From the NCBI RefSeq assembly GCF_021603645.1, contig NZ_BQHJ01000006.1, forward strand, positions 124,001 to 188,000: 64,000 nt of DNA, read 5' to 3'. Source of the DNA: Pseudomonas pseudonitroreducens (lineage in GTDB: Bacteria; Pseudomonadota; Gammaproteobacteria; Pseudomonadales; Pseudomonadaceae). The position numbers and the translations under genes are program-made. A model generated the notes under the pieces. It was not told the DNA's origin. It was given only the letters and a program-made list of their open reading frames with translations, and did not search any database. This document shows positions 29,244 through 39,087 of the stretch, in pieces. How positions within the stretch are numbered: the first letter of the stretch is position 1; each line of letters opens with the position of its first letter.

Positions 29244-30146
29244 ATGCAATGGCGCAAAGGACGACGCAGCGACAACGTAGTGGATGCCCGCGATGAAACC
29301 GGTGGCGGCATGGGCGGCGGCGGAGGCATGCGCATCGGCGGCCGCGGCCTGAGCCTGGGTGGCGTGGCCATCGTGGTGGTGATCGGCCTGCTTTCCGGGC
29401 AAGACCCGATGACCATACTCGGCTCTCTGCTGGGGCAGATGGACGTTTCCCAGCAGCAGGCACCGAGCCGTCCGACCCAGGGCAAGCCAGCCACTGGCAG
29501 CGACCCGCAGGTCGAGTTCGTCCAGTCGATCCTCGGCGACACCGAGGACACCTGGGGCGAGATCTTCGCCCGCAGCAACCAGCAGTACGAACAGCCCAAG
29601 CTGATCCTCTTCAACGGTGGGGTGAACTCGGCGTGCGGCTTCGCCTCCTCGGCCGTGGGCCCGTTCTACTGCCCCGGCGACCACCGCGTATACCTCGACC
29701 TGGGCTTCTTCCGCGAGATGGAACAGAAGTTCTCCGCCGCTGGCGACTTCGCCCAGGCCTACGTGATCGCCCACGAAGTCGGCCACCACGTACAGAACCT
29801 GCTGGGCATCTCCGCCAAGATCAACGCCGCACGCCAGCGCGGCGCGCGCATGGAAGGCGCCAACGGGCTTTCGGTACGCCAGGAATTGCAGGCCGACTGC
29901 TTCGCCGGCGTCTGGGCCAACCACGCCCAGCAGCGCCTGAACTGGCTGGAGCCGGGCGACGTGGAAGAGGCGCTGAACGCCGCCAACGCCATTGGCGATG
30001 ACCACCTGCAACGCCAGGCGCGCGGTACGGTGATGCCGGACTCCTTCACCCATGGCTCGTCCGCACAGCGTGTGCGCTGGTTCAAGCTCGGCTTCGAAAG
30101 CGGCTCGCCGGGCAAGTGCGACACCTTCAAGGCACAGACACTGTAG
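29244..30146 (+). CDS. ypfJ: YpfJ-family neutral zinc metallopeptidase-like protein
   Basis: The protein has 300 residues. A Gly-rich N-terminal region is followed by one membrane segment (about 33-51) and a soluble domain with the zinc motif HEVGHH at 177-182. CGFASSAVGPFYCPGDHRVYLDL and QELQADCFAGVWANHAQQ, the latter supplying a further zinc ligand, are characteristic of the YpfJ family. The physiological substrate is unknown. Confidence 0.92.
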   Translation: MQWRKGRRSDNVVDARDETGGGMGGGGGMRIGGRGLSLGGVAIVVVIGLLSGQDPMTILGSLLGQMDVSQQQAPSRPTQGKPATGSDPQVEFVQSILGDTEDTWGEIFARSNQQYEQPKLILFNGGVNSACGFASSAVGPFYCPGDHRVYLDLGFFREMEQKFSAAGDFAQAYVIAHEVGHHVQNLLGISAKINAARQRGARMEGANGLSVRQELQADCFAGVWANHAQQRLNWLEPGDVEEALNAANAIGDDHLQRQARGTVMPDSFTHGSSAQRVRWFKLGFESGSPGKCDTFKAQTL

Positions 30147-30226
30147 CGCACCGCTCCGGCGCCATCGCCGCTGGATCAACCTCTTGCAGTAGCACGCCAT
30201 GCACGCACCGCGGGCATGGCGCGCTC

Positions 30227-30661
30227 CTACAGGCTATGGCTGAGCGCATGCAGGAAACTGGCTGGATCAACGGGTTTCGACAGGAAACTCAGCACGTTCA
30301 GCGGTGTATCGCAGAGAGAGTCCCCAAGATCGCTGCGCGCGGACAGCACGATGATCGGCAGGAAGGTGCCGGCCCTGTTCAGCTCGCGGATGAACGCCAG
30401 CCCCGGCCCGTCGCTCTCCAGCGCCAGGCCGCTGACCAGCAGGTCGATGGTCGCTTCTTCCCGATGGATACGCCGCAACGCCAATGCTGCGCTGCTGGCG
30501 GTGAGACACCGCAGGTTGGCCCCTTCGATCAACCGGCGTATGCGGGCCAGCACGACGCGGTCATCGTCCACCAGCAGCACCACGGGCCGCCTGGGTGCGC
30601 GCGCAGTGATCTCGCGCAGAGCCTGGAGCTCCTCGTCATCGAGGACAACGCGCTTGGACAT
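30227..30661 (-). CDS. Receiver-domain protein lacking the phosphorylation Asp
   Basis: The protein has 144 residues and is a single receiver domain after a 25-residue N-terminal extension. The acidic cluster LLVDDD and the switch residues in IIVLSARSD and FLSKPVD are present. At the usual LLD phosphorylation site the aligned sequence reads DLLVSGLALESDG, with Ser in place of Asp. It is probably a pseudo-receiver that works by binding rather than phosphotransfer. No kinase gene adjoins it, and no good Shine-Dalgarno precedes the ATG. Confidence 0.8.
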   Translation of the reverse strand: MSKRVVLDDEELQALREITARAPRRPVVLLVDDDRVVLARIRRLIEGANLRCLTASSAALALRRIHREEATIDLLVSGLALESDGPGLAFIRELNRAGTFLPIIVLSARSDLGDSLCDTPLNVLSFLSKPVDPASFLHALSHSL

Positions 30662-30755
30662 GGGCGCAATACTACCGATAGAGGCCAGATGACATCATTC
30701 TAGATGGCAAACGTCTGGCATTCCTGCCGGACCAAGGTTTGGCGATAGACGGAAT

Positions 30756-30785
30756 AAAAAAGGGCCGCAACGAGTGCGGTCCTGG
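30756..30785 (-). terminator. prpE terminator
   Basis: Read on the minus strand, CCGCA pairs with TGCGG, with partial extension, and is followed by CCC and six T. It lies about 30 bases past the prpE stop. Confidence 0.65.
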
Positions 30786-30817
30786 AAATACGCCGGCCAG
30801 GCCGGCGTCGTGGGATA

Positions 30818-32713
30818 TCAGCCAGCCTTGGCCAGACCTGCCTGGCCAAGGCGCTCGGCGATCTCGCCGAGAATAGCCGGATCGTCGATGGTGGACGGCG
30901 GCGCGTAAGCCTCGCCATCGGCAATCTTGCGCAGCACGGCGCGGAGGATCTTGCCGGAGCGTGTCTTGGGCAGGCGCTTCACCACCAGCGCCCGCTGGAA
31001 GCAGGCCAGTGCGCCGATACGCTCGCGCACCAGCGCCACCAGTTCGCGCTGCAGGTTGCCTTCGGTCACCTGCGTACCATCCTTGAGCACCACCAGCCCC
31101 AGCGGCACATGTCCCTTGAGGTCGTCCTGAACGGCGATCACCGCGCATTCGGCGACGGCTTCGTGCAGCGCCAGCAGCTCCTCCATCTCGCCAGTGGAAA
31201 GGCGGTGGCCGGAGACGTTTATCACGTCATCGGTACGCCCCATGATGTAGACGAAGCCCTCCTCGTCCAGGTAGCCGCCGTCACCGGTGTGGTAGTAGCC
31301 GGGATAGGTCTTCAGGTAGGCCTGTAGGTAGCGCGGATGATCGTTCCAAAGCGTCTGCGCACAACCGGGGGGCAACGGCAGGGCGATGACGATGGAGCCC
31401 TGTTCGTTCGGCCCCAGCAGCCGGCCTTCGTCATCCACTACCCTCACGTCATAACCGGGTACCGCGCGGTTGGTGGAGCCGGCGCGCAGGTCATGGCCGC
31501 CCAGGCCGGTGCAAGGCGCGGTCACCGGCCAGCCGGTCTCGGTCTGCCACCAGTGATCGTGCACAGGCTTGCCGGTGAGTTCCTCGAGCCAGTGCTGCGT
31601 GCTGCTGTCGAGCTTCTCGCCGGCCAGGAACAGGTGCCGCAGCGAACTCAGGTCGTAACGTTTGAGCAGATCACCCTGGGGATCTTCCTTGCGAATAGCG
31701 CGGATCGCCGTGGGCGCACAGAACAGGCTGTTGACCCGGTGCTCCTCGATCACCCGCCAGTAGCTGCCGGCATCCGGTGTACGCACCGGCTTGCCCTCGT
31801 AGAACACCGTGGTGCAGCCGTGCATCAACGGGCCGTAGACGATCAGCGAGTGACCGACCACCCAGCCAACGTCGGAAACTCCCCACCAGACGTCTCCCGG
31901 CTGCAGACCGAAGATGCTCGGCAACGCGTAACTCAGCGCCACCGCATGGCCACCGTTGTCACGCACGATGCCCTTGGGTTTCCCGGTCGTGCCGGAGGTA
32001 TACATGATGTACAGCGGGTCGCCGCTGGCGACTTCCACCGGGTCGACCGGTTGCGCGTGGGCCAGGGTTTCACGCCAGTCCAGGTCGCGGCCGGCACACA
32101 GCTCAGCCATCGCCTGCGGGCGTTGCAGCAGCAGTACGTGGGCCGGCTGGTGGCTGGCCAGCTCCAGGGCCTTGTCCACCAGCGGCTTGTATTCGATCAC
32201 CCGCTCGAACTCCAGGCCGCAGGAGGCGGTGAGCACCAGCTTGGGCTTGGCATCGTCGATGCGCAGCGCCAGCTCGTGGGGCGCGAAGCCGCCGAAGACC
32301 ACCGAGTGCACGGCGCCAAGGCGCGCGCAGGCCAGCATGGCCATGGCCGCCTGGGGCACCATCGGCATGTAGATGATCACCCCGTCGCCCTTCTCCACAC
32401 CCAGCGCGCGCAGGGCGCCAGCCAGGCGCGCCACTTCATCGCGCAGTTCCAGGTAGCTGAAGCGCTGCTGGGTGTTGGTCACGGGGGAGTCGTAGATCAG
32501 TGCGGCCTGGTTGCCACGGCCGAGCTCGATCTGCCGGTCGAGGGCAAGGTAGCAAGTGTTCAGGCGGCCATCGGCGAACCAGCGATGACTGCCATCAGGC
32601 AAGGCTTGCAAGGTGTCCTGCGGGGCGCGGTACCAGGCCACGCGGCCGGCCTGCTCGGCCCAGAAGGCGGAAGGCTCGGCGATGGAGCGCTCATGGGACT
32701 GCCGGTAACTCAT
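30818..32713 (-). CDS. prpE: Propionyl-CoA synthetase
   Basis: The protein has 631 residues and aligns with PrpE throughout. Features are RSIAEPSAFWAEQAGRV near the start, the AMP-binding YTSGTTGKPKGIVRDNGGHAVAL, SVVFGGFAPHELALRIDDAKP, DHWWQTETGWP, GRTDDVINVSGHRL, the catalytic Lys in LPKTRSGKILR and the PrpE-type ending STIDDPA. Acetyl-CoA synthetase is the nearest alternative, but the QRDVGG-like and STIDDP segments favour propionate. The ATG at 32713 has AGAGGC at good distance; the GTG six bases upstream does not. Confidence 0.93.
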   Translation of the reverse strand: MSYRQSHERSIAEPSAFWAEQAGRVAWYRAPQDTLQALPDGSHRWFADGRLNTCYLALDRQIELGRGNQAALIYDSPVTNTQQRFSYLELRDEVARLAGALRALGVEKGDGVIIYMPMVPQAAMAMLACARLGAVHSVVFGGFAPHELALRIDDAKPKLVLTASCGLEFERVIEYKPLVDKALELASHQPAHVLLLQRPQAMAELCAGRDLDWRETLAHAQPVDPVEVASGDPLYIMYTSGTTGKPKGIVRDNGGHAVALSYALPSIFGLQPGDVWWGVSDVGWVVGHSLIVYGPLMHGCTTVFYEGKPVRTPDAGSYWRVIEEHRVNSLFCAPTAIRAIRKEDPQGDLLKRYDLSSLRHLFLAGEKLDSSTQHWLEELTGKPVHDHWWQTETGWPVTAPCTGLGGHDLRAGSTNRAVPGYDVRVVDDEGRLLGPNEQGSIVIALPLPPGCAQTLWNDHPRYLQAYLKTYPGYYHTGDGGYLDEEGFVYIMGRTDDVINVSGHRLSTGEMEELLALHEAVAECAVIAVQDDLKGHVPLGLVVLKDGTQVTEGNLQRELVALVRERIGALACFQRALVVKRLPKTRSGKILRAVLRKIADGEAYAPPSTIDDPAILGEIAERLGQAGLAKAG

Positions 32714-33016
32714 CGTCACTGCCTCTTATTGTTGTTATCGAGGTCGAACAACGAGTATGGACGGGGATCGCCACCCCACCATCAACCTTTGGTCGTAGTC
32801 CTCCCGCACGATGCGCAGGCGGCCGGGCACTATTGCTTTGCAGGATTTTTCAGCGAAGCGGCGCGACAATCGACGCAGCGCTCTGGAACGGAGGTTGGAG
32901 GGCTTTCCAGCGGAGCCGCCACCGCATGTCGGCGACCACGGGTCGCACCCGCAACCGCCATCTGGCGGGACTACACTGAGAGTCCCTTTTCACCTGACAG
33001 CACAGGGGTGCGCACC
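32714..33016. other. prpE upstream region
   Basis: About 300 bases with no convincing gene. The prpE-proximal 60 bases are A+T-richer and probably hold its promoter. No operator or repeat family member was recognised. Confidence 0.35.
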
Positions 33017-33196
33017 GTGAACATCCTCGTCCGTCCGTCCAGCCTCCGCAAAGACCAGCCGTGGGAAGTCTGCCTCGATCAGCAGGCCGTGCGCTTCCGC
33101 AGCGAGCGGGAGGCGCGCAGTTTCGTCGCTACCCTCGAAGCCCGCCTGAAAGCGCCGCACCGACTGCCAGAGCTGGTGCAACGCGCCGCCAGTTGA
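33017..33196 (+). CDS. Small conserved-looking basic protein (59 aa)
   Basis: The frame starts with GTG at 33017 after AGGGG and encodes 59 residues: MNILVRPSSLRKDQPWEVCL, then a helical ARSFVATLEARL segment and a basic end. The two-strand, one-helix layout, the Trp-Glu-Val start and codon use like its neighbours suggest a real gene, loosely like the small DUF2188 proteins. It ends next to the convergent MFS gene. Function and family are unknown. Confidence 0.55.
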   Translation: MNILVRPSSLRKDQPWEVCLDQQAVRFRSEREARSFVATLEARLKAPHRLPELVQRAAS

Positions 33197-34372
33197 TCAG
33201 GCCGCGCGCTCGCTGATCTGCCCGCTCAGCCAGCCGAGCACCGCGGCCACCAGGCCGCAGACAGTAATGACCACGGCCATCGGCAGCGCCGAGCCGTCGT
33301 GCAAGGCACCGACCAGCGCAGAAGCACCGGCCGCGACGGTGAACTGCAGGCTGCCCATCAGCGCCGACGCGCTCCCGGCGTGCCGGCCTTGGCTGGCCAT
33401 CGCGCAAGCCGATGAGTTGGGCATCAGGAAGCCAAGGCTGGCGATGGCTCCGAACAGCGGTACCAGCAGCGGCCACAGGTGCTCGGGCTTGGCCAGGGTG
33501 ATGACCAGCAGCGCCACGCCGCAGCCGAAGTACACCCATACCGCCCGGCGCAGCCAGAACCCGGGCCCGCGATAGCGCAGCAGCCGCGCGTTGACCTGCG
33601 CCATCAGGATGAAGCCTGCCGCGTTGCTGCCGAAGATCCAGCCGTAGTGCTCCGCCGGCACGCCGTAGAGTTCGATGAACACGAAGGGCGAGCCGGCGAT
33701 GTAGGAGAACATCCCGGCAATGGCGACCCCACCGGTGAGTGCATAGGTGATGAAGGAGCGGTCGCGGAACAGCGCACGGTACTGCTTCAGCGCCCCTCGC
33801 AGTGGCGCGCGCGGCCCAGCCGGAATGGTCTCCGGCAACCACAGCGCGATGGCCCCGCCCGCCAGTGCGCTGAACAGCGTCAGGCAATAGAAGATCGATT
33901 GCCAGCCGGACAGGCTGAGCAGCAACCCGCCCCCCAGCGGAGCGAGGATCGGCGCCAGCCCCATCACCAGCATCAGTTGCGAGAAAGCCTTGGCGGCTGC
34001 GATGGGATCGCACAGGTCACGCACCACTGCCCGCGAAATCACCATCCCCGCACAGCCCCCGAGCGCCTGCACGAAACGCGCACCGATCAGCCATTCCAGG
34101 CTCGGCGCAGAGGCACAGGCCAGGGATGCCGCGGTGAAGATACTCACACCCAGCAGCAACGGAATACGCCGCCCGATTCGATCGGCCAGCGGGCCATAGA
34201 GCAACTGGCCAATGGCGAGGCCGGCGAAGTAGGCCGAGAGACTCAACTGCACATGTTCGACATCGGTGCCGAACGCCAGCGCCAGCGCCGGGAAGCTGGG
34301 CAGGTAGAAATCGATGGCCATGGGCCCGAAGGCGCTGAGGGCGCCGAGGATCAGCAGGATGCGGAGGTTCAT
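33197..34372 (-). CDS. Bcr/CflA-family MFS drug exporter
   Basis: The protein has 391 residues and 12 membrane segments. PMAIDFYLPSFPALALAFGT near the start, the QLLYGPLADRIGRRIPLL motif A and RFVQALGGCAGMVISRAVVRD are typical of Bcr/CflA drug:proton antiporters in the inner membrane. The substrate is not known. AGGTGA precedes the ATG. Confidence 0.92.
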   Translation of the reverse strand: MNLRILLILGALSAFGPMAIDFYLPSFPALALAFGTDVEHVQLSLSAYFAGLAIGQLLYGPLADRIGRRIPLLLGVSIFTAASLACASAPSLEWLIGARFVQALGGCAGMVISRAVVRDLCDPIAAAKAFSQLMLVMGLAPILAPLGGGLLLSLSGWQSIFYCLTLFSALAGGAIALWLPETIPAGPRAPLRGALKQYRALFRDRSFITYALTGGVAIAGMFSYIAGSPFVFIELYGVPAEHYGWIFGSNAAGFILMAQVNARLLRYRGPGFWLRRAVWVYFGCGVALLVITLAKPEHLWPLLVPLFGAIASLGFLMPNSSACAMASQGRHAGSASALMGSLQFTVAAGASALVGALHDGSALPMAVVITVCGLVAAVLGWLSGQISERAA

Positions 34373-34550
34373 GGATCACCTGGTCACACGCGACCGCCAA
34401 AAAGCGGTGGGGACCGCGGGCAGGCAGATGTGGATATCTTGTTGGCCCGCACGGGTGGCGCGGCGAAGCCATGCATTGTGGCTTGGCCCGAAAAATTAGC
34501 AAGCTCCCTAAGCACTTCCCGAGGCAACTCCCAAAATAGTGGGAGAGTCA

Positions 34551-34573
34551 GGTCCGGCCGCGCAGGCCGGACC
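34551..34573 (-). terminator. Hairpin after the RND pump operon
   Basis: GGTCCGGCC (34551-34559) pairs perfectly with GGCCGGACC (34565-34573) around five bases, 11 bases past the pump gene stop on the minus strand. No T run follows directly, so it may stabilise the 3' end or be a weak terminator. Confidence 0.55.
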
Positions 34574-34583
34574 TGTCGCAATA

Positions 34584-37500
34584 TCAGACCTCGTGCGTCC
34601 CTTCTGCAGCGGGCTTGGCCTTGTTCTTGCGCCCGCTGAGCTTGTCGGCCGCCGACTCCACCAGCATGTAGAACATCGGGATGAGGAAGGTTGCCAGCAG
34701 GGTCGCGGCGAGCATGCCGCCGATCACGCCGGTACCGATCGAGTGCCGGCTGGCGGAGCCGGCGCCGGTGCTGATGGCCAAGGGCACGCAACCCAGGATG
34801 AAGGCCAGCGAGGTCATCACGATGGGGCGGAAACGCAGCTTGGCCGCCTCGAGTGCCGCTTCCACCGGCCCCATGCCCTGCTCTTCGCGGCACAGCACGG
34901 CGAATTCGATGATCAGGATGGCGTTCTTTGCCGCCAGGCCGATCAGGGTTACCAGGCCGACCTGGAAGTACACGTCGTTATCCAGCCCGCGCAGCCAGAT
35001 CGCCAGGATCGCGCCGAAAACCGCGAACGGCACGGCGGTAACCACCGCCAGCGGCAAGGTCCAGCGCTCGTACTGCGCAGCGAGGATGAGGAACACCAGG
35101 ATCAGGCCGAAGATGAATGCGGTGCTGCCCGAACCCTGGGTCGCCAGTTCCTGGTACGCCGAGCCGATCCAGGCCAGGGTGTAGTTCTCCCCCAGCACCT
35201 GGTTGGCCACTTCCTGCATCGCCGCCAGCGACTGCCCGGAGCTGTAGCCCGGCGCCGGGCCACCGAGCAGCTTGGCCGCCGGGAAGACGTTGAAGCGTGC
35301 ATAGGAGTCGGGGCCAAGGATGCGCTTGACCGAGATCAGCGTGGAAAGCGGCACCAGATCACCGGTGGATGAGCGCACGAAGACCTGGCTCAGGTCATCC
35401 GGTTTGCGGCGGAACTCCGGCTCCGATTCCAGGGTGACCTGCCAGGTCCGGCCATAGAGGGTGAAGTCGTTGACGTAGTAGCTGCCAAAGGTCGACTGCA
35501 TGGCGGTGAACACGTCGTTGATCGCCACTCCCAGCGAGCGCGCCTTGGTACGGTCCAGGTCGATGTAGTACTGCGGCACGTTGGCGTTGAAGGTGGTGTT
35601 GACCCCCGCCAGTTCCGGGCGCTTGGCCGCGGCGGCGAGAAACTTCATGGTCACCTCTTCCAACTGCTCGGAGGTGCCGCCGCTACGGTCCTGGATATAC
35701 GCCTCGAAGCCGCCGGTGGTACTCATGCCGGTGATCGGTGGGGGGTTGAAGGACATCACCACGCCATCTTCCTGGCCCGCGCCCATCTTCATGAATTCAT
35801 GGGTCAGGTTGCGCGCGTCCAGTTCGGGCGTGGTGCGCTCCTTCCAGTCCTTCAGCGGCACGAAGGACACCCCGGCGTTGCTGCGGGTGCCGAAGGTGAG
35901 AATGTCGAAGCCGGCGAAGGTCACCACGTCCTGCACCGCGGGGTGCTTCATCAACTGATGGGTGACGTCGCTGGTGAGCTTCTCGGTCCGCGTCAGCGAC
36001 GCCGCCGGCGGCAGGAAGTAGGCGTTGAGTACGTAGCCCTGGTCCTCGTCCGGCACCAGCGAGCCCGGTACCCGGCCGAAGAGGATGACCAGCAAGGCGA
36101 TCATCCCGCCGAACAGCAGCAGGCCGAGCGCAGCGCGCTTGAGGAAGAACTGCACGCCGGCGCCGTAGCCATTGGTGGCCTTCTCGAACATGCGGTTGAA
36201 CCAGCGGAACGGTGCCGCCGGCTCCTTGTGTTCGGGCTTGAGAATCAGTGCGCAGAGTGCCGGTGACAATGTCAGCGCGACGATGCCGGAGATCACCACC
36301 GACACCGCGATGGTGATCGCGAACTGCTTGTACATCTGCCCGGCCAGGCCACCGAGGAAACCGACAGGGATGAACACCGCGCACAGCACCAGCACGATGG
36401 CAACGATCGGCCCGGTCACCTCCTCCATGGCCTTGATCGCCGCTTCCTTGGGCCCGAGCTTCTCGGTGCGCATCACCCGCTCGACGTTTTCCAGCACCAC
36501 GATGGCGTCGTCCACCACGATGCCGATTGCCAGCACCATGCCGAACAACGACAGCAGGTTGATGGAGAACCCCATCAGGTACATGCCGGCGAAGGTGCCG
36601 ACCAGCGAGACGGGAATCGCCAGGACCGGGATCAGCGTGGCACGGATGCTCTGCAGGAACACGAAGACCACGATCATCACCAGGATCAGCGCCTCGATGA
36701 AGGTATGGATCACCTCCTCGATGGAGACCTGCACGAAGATGGTAGTGTCGTAGGGAATCTTGTAGGTGATGCCCTCGGGGAAGCGCTTCGCCATGGCGTC
36801 CATGTGGTCGCGCACGGCCTGGGCGGTATCCAGTGCGTTGGCGCCCGGCTGCAGGTAGATACCGAAGGCGGCGTTCTGCTGACCGTTGAGCGAGGTCACC
36901 AGGGAGTAGTCCTGGGCCCCCAGTTCGACTCGCGCCACATCCTTGAGCAACAGGCTGGCACCTGTTGGATCGCTGCGCAGGATGATGCTCTCGAACTCCT
37001 TGGGATCGGTGAACCGCCCCTGGGCGGTCGCCATGTAGGTGAAGTCCTGCGGCTCCTTCATGGGCTGCTGACCGAAGCTGCCGGCGGCGAACTGCGAGTT
37101 CTGCTCGCGGATCGCGCTGGCGACGTCCGAGGGAGTCATGTTGTATTGCGCCAGCTTGTCCGGCCGCAGCCAGATGCGCATGGAGTAATCCTTGGAGCCG
37201 AACTGGCTGACGTCACCCACCCCGGGAATCCGCTTGAGGTCGTCGATCACGTTGATCAGCGCGTAGTTGCTGATGAAGATCGGGTCGCGGGAGTTGTCCG
37301 GCGAGAACAGGGTCACCACCTGCAGGATGTCGGAGGATTTCTTCTCCACCTGCACCCCCTGCCGACGAACTTCTTCAGGCAGCTTGGCGAGCGCAGCCTG
37401 CACCTTGTTGTTGACGTCGATGGTGGCCTGGTCCGGGTCGGTGCCTACCTCGAAGTACACGGTCAGGCTCATGGCACCGCTGCTGTCGGAGTTCGACAGC

Positions 37501-37736
37501 TGGTAGATCATGCCCTCTACGCCGTTGATTTCCTGTTCAAGAGGCGCCGCCACGGTTTCGGCGATCACCTGCGAGCTGGCGCCGGGATAGGAGGCCGACA
37601 CCGACACCTGCGGCGGCACGATCTCGGGGTACTGGGCGATGGGCAGTGCGCGCATGGCGACGAGGCCGGCGAGCAGAATCACGATGGATATCACCATCGC
37701 GAACACGGGACGTTCGATGAAGAAGCGCGAGATCAC
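34584..37736 (-). CDS. HAE1-family RND multidrug efflux transporter
   Basis: The protein has 1050 residues with the AcrB/MexB layout: [20 protein letters not shown], two large periplasmic loops, and [18 protein letters not shown] carrying the proton-relay aspartates in membrane helix 4. It pumps drugs from the periplasm and inner membrane outward with proton flux. The membrane fusion gene lies 12 bases upstream on the same strand. No outer membrane channel gene follows, so it would rely on one encoded elsewhere. It is clearly HAE1, but I cannot assign it to a named Mex or Ttg system. Confidence 0.95.
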   Translation of the reverse strand: MISRFFIERPVFAMVISIVILLAGLVAMRALPIAQYPEIVPPQVSVSASYPGASSQVIAETVAAPLEQEINGVEGMIYQLSNSDSSGAMSLTVYFEVGTDPDQATIDVNNKVQAALAKLPEEVRRQGVQVEKKSSDILQVVTLFSPDNSRDPIFISNYALINVIDDLKRIPGVGDVSQFGSKDYSMRIWLRPDKLAQYNMTPSDVASAIREQNSQFAAGSFGQQPMKEPQDFTYMATAQGRFTDPKEFESIILRSDPTGASLLLKDVARVELGAQDYSLVTSLNGQQNAAFGIYLQPGANALDTAQAVRDHMDAMAKRFPEGITYKIPYDTTIFVQVSIEEVIHTFIEALILVMIVVFVFLQSIRATLIPVLAIPVSLVGTFAGMYLMGFSINLLSLFGMVLAIGIVVDDAIVVLENVERVMRTEKLGPKEAAIKAMEEVTGPIVAIVLVLCAVFIPVGFLGGLAGQMYKQFAITIAVSVVISGIVALTLSPALCALILKPEHKEPAAPFRWFNRMFEKATNGYGAGVQFFLKRAALGLLLFGGMIALLVILFGRVPGSLVPDEDQGYVLNAYFLPPAASLTRTEKLTSDVTHQLMKHPAVQDVVTFAGFDILTFGTRSNAGVSFVPLKDWKERTTPELDARNLTHEFMKMGAGQEDGVVMSFNPPPITGMSTTGGFEAYIQDRSGGTSEQLEEVTMKFLAAAAKRPELAGVNTTFNANVPQYYIDLDRTKARSLGVAINDVFTAMQSTFGSYYVNDFTLYGRTWQVTLESEPEFRRKPDDLSQVFVRSSTGDLVPLSTLISVKRILGPDSYARFNVFPAAKLLGGPAPGYSSGQSLAAMQEVANQVLGENYTLAWIGSAYQELATQGSGSTAFIFGLILVFLILAAQYERWTLPLAVVTAVPFAVFGAILAIWLRGLDNDVYFQVGLVTLIGLAAKNAILIIEFAVLCREEQGMGPVEAALEAAKLRFRPIVMTSLAFILGCVPLAISTGAGSASRHSIGTGVIGGMLAATLLATFLIPMFYMLVESAADKLSGRKNKAKPAAEGTHEV

Positions 37737-37748
37737 GATGGGCGCTCC

Positions 37749-38933
37749 TTAGGACTTGGCCTGGGCGGGTTGCGTCGCGGGGGTCTGCGGTGGTGCCTCG
37801 CTGGCCTTGACCGGCTGGTCCGGCCTTACCTTGGGAATGCCCTCGACGATGACGTGGTCGCCATCGTCTACGCCGGCATCGATGATCCAGCGACCGTCCA
37901 CGGTCTTGGACGTGGTGACCTGGCGCACGCGGGCGAAGCCATCCTTGTCCACCACATAGACGAAGGTGCCACGCGGCCCCTGGGCCAGCGCACGCTCGGG
38001 CAGGGTGACCGCATTGTTCTGGGTAATGCCGGTGATCAGGATGCGCACGAACTGGCCGGGGATCAGCTGGTTGTGCGGATTGGGCACCACCGCACGGGCA
38101 TTCACGGTGCCGGTGCCGGTATTGACGAAGCTGTCAGTGAAGTCGACGACGCCTTCGATCGGGTACTTGCTGCCGTCGCCGAAGCGCAACTCGGCGGTCA
38201 GCTTGCCGTCCTTGGGCAGGATATAGCGACCACTCTTCACCCCGTCGTTCATCTGCGCGGCCTGGGTATCCGGGTAGGCGAAGTTGACGTACACCGGGTC
38301 GAGCTGGGTGAGCTTGGTCAACAGGCTGGAGTTGGGGTCGCTGGCCACTACCAGGCTACCCTCGGAGCGCACTTCCTTGCTCGCCATGCCGGAGATCGGC
38401 GCGGTCACCGTGGTGTAGTTGAGGTCGATCTGCTTGGCCTGGACGTTGGCGCGGGCGGCCTCGACGTCGGCCTTGGCCTGTTCGAAATCGGAGGTGTAGC
38501 GGTCCAGTTCGCTTTCGCTGGCGAAGCCCTTGGCCTGGAGTTCACGAATCCGCTTGAGGTCACGCTCGGTCTGGCGATAGCGCGCCTGGGTCTGCGCCAG
38601 CGAACCCTTGGCCTGGCCCAGTGCAGCCTGGTACGGGCGCGGGTCGATACGGAACAGCACCTGGCCCTCCTTCACCGGCCGGCCTTCCTCATAGGTGCGA
38701 CGCTGGAGGATACCGCTGACCTGGGCGCGCACTTCCACTTCGCGGTAGCCGGCAGTACGCGCGGCGTACTCGAAGGTCAGCGGCACCGGGGCGCTCCTGG
38801 CCACTTCGACCGTCACCGCCGGGGGCGGAGGCGCTGGCGCCGCTGCTTTGTCCTCGGCCTGGGCCCAGGCAACGAACAGGGCTGGCAACCCAACGACAGC
38901 AAGCGCGACGGGCAAACGACGGGCAAACGGCAT
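37749..38933 (-). CDS. RND efflux periplasmic adaptor (membrane fusion protein)
   Basis: The protein has 394 residues. A signal sequence (MPFARRLPVALAVVGLPALFVAWAQA) lacks a lipobox Cys. The lipoyl/barrel-sandwich part reads VEVRAQVSGILQRRTYEEG and YTTVTAPISGMASKEVRSEG, with a long coiled coil between, a beta-barrel region and a Pro/Gln-rich tail. GAGAGG precedes the ATG. It is the first gene of the pump operon, divergent from tetR. Confidence 0.94.
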   Translation of the reverse strand: MPFARRLPVALAVVGLPALFVAWAQAEDKAAAPAPPPPAVTVEVARSAPVPLTFEYAARTAGYREVEVRAQVSGILQRRTYEEGRPVKEGQVLFRIDPRPYQAALGQAKGSLAQTQARYRQTERDLKRIRELQAKGFASESELDRYTSDFEQAKADVEAARANVQAKQIDLNYTTVTAPISGMASKEVRSEGSLVVASDPNSSLLTKLTQLDPVYVNFAYPDTQAAQMNDGVKSGRYILPKDGKLTAELRFGDGSKYPIEGVVDFTDSFVNTGTGTVNARAVVPNPHNQLIPGQFVRILITGITQNNAVTLPERALAQGPRGTFVYVVDKDGFARVRQVTTSKTVDGRWIIDAGVDDGDHVIVEGIPKVRPDQPVKASEAPPQTPATQPAQAKS

Positions 38934-39087
38934 GTAACCTCTCCATGGAAATGACTGACGGCGAAACCCGAGGGACGAAGACAGTGCGACTTTTACCTAC
39001 GCCAGTGTCTGTAAAGCACTGTTAGCGCAATAAAATCAGTAAACTGCCTGTCACTCAGTGATCCTAGCCTGTATACCAACAAGCGCC
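38934..39087. promoter_or_regulatory. Divergent promoter region of the RND pump and tetR
   Basis: The region has an A+T-rich centre (about 39010-39060), with CAGT-AA-ACTG at 39037-39046 and related CACTG and CAGTG words on both sides. Such a region between a TetR regulator and its pump is the expected operator site. The exact operator cannot be fixed by eye. Confidence 0.45.
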
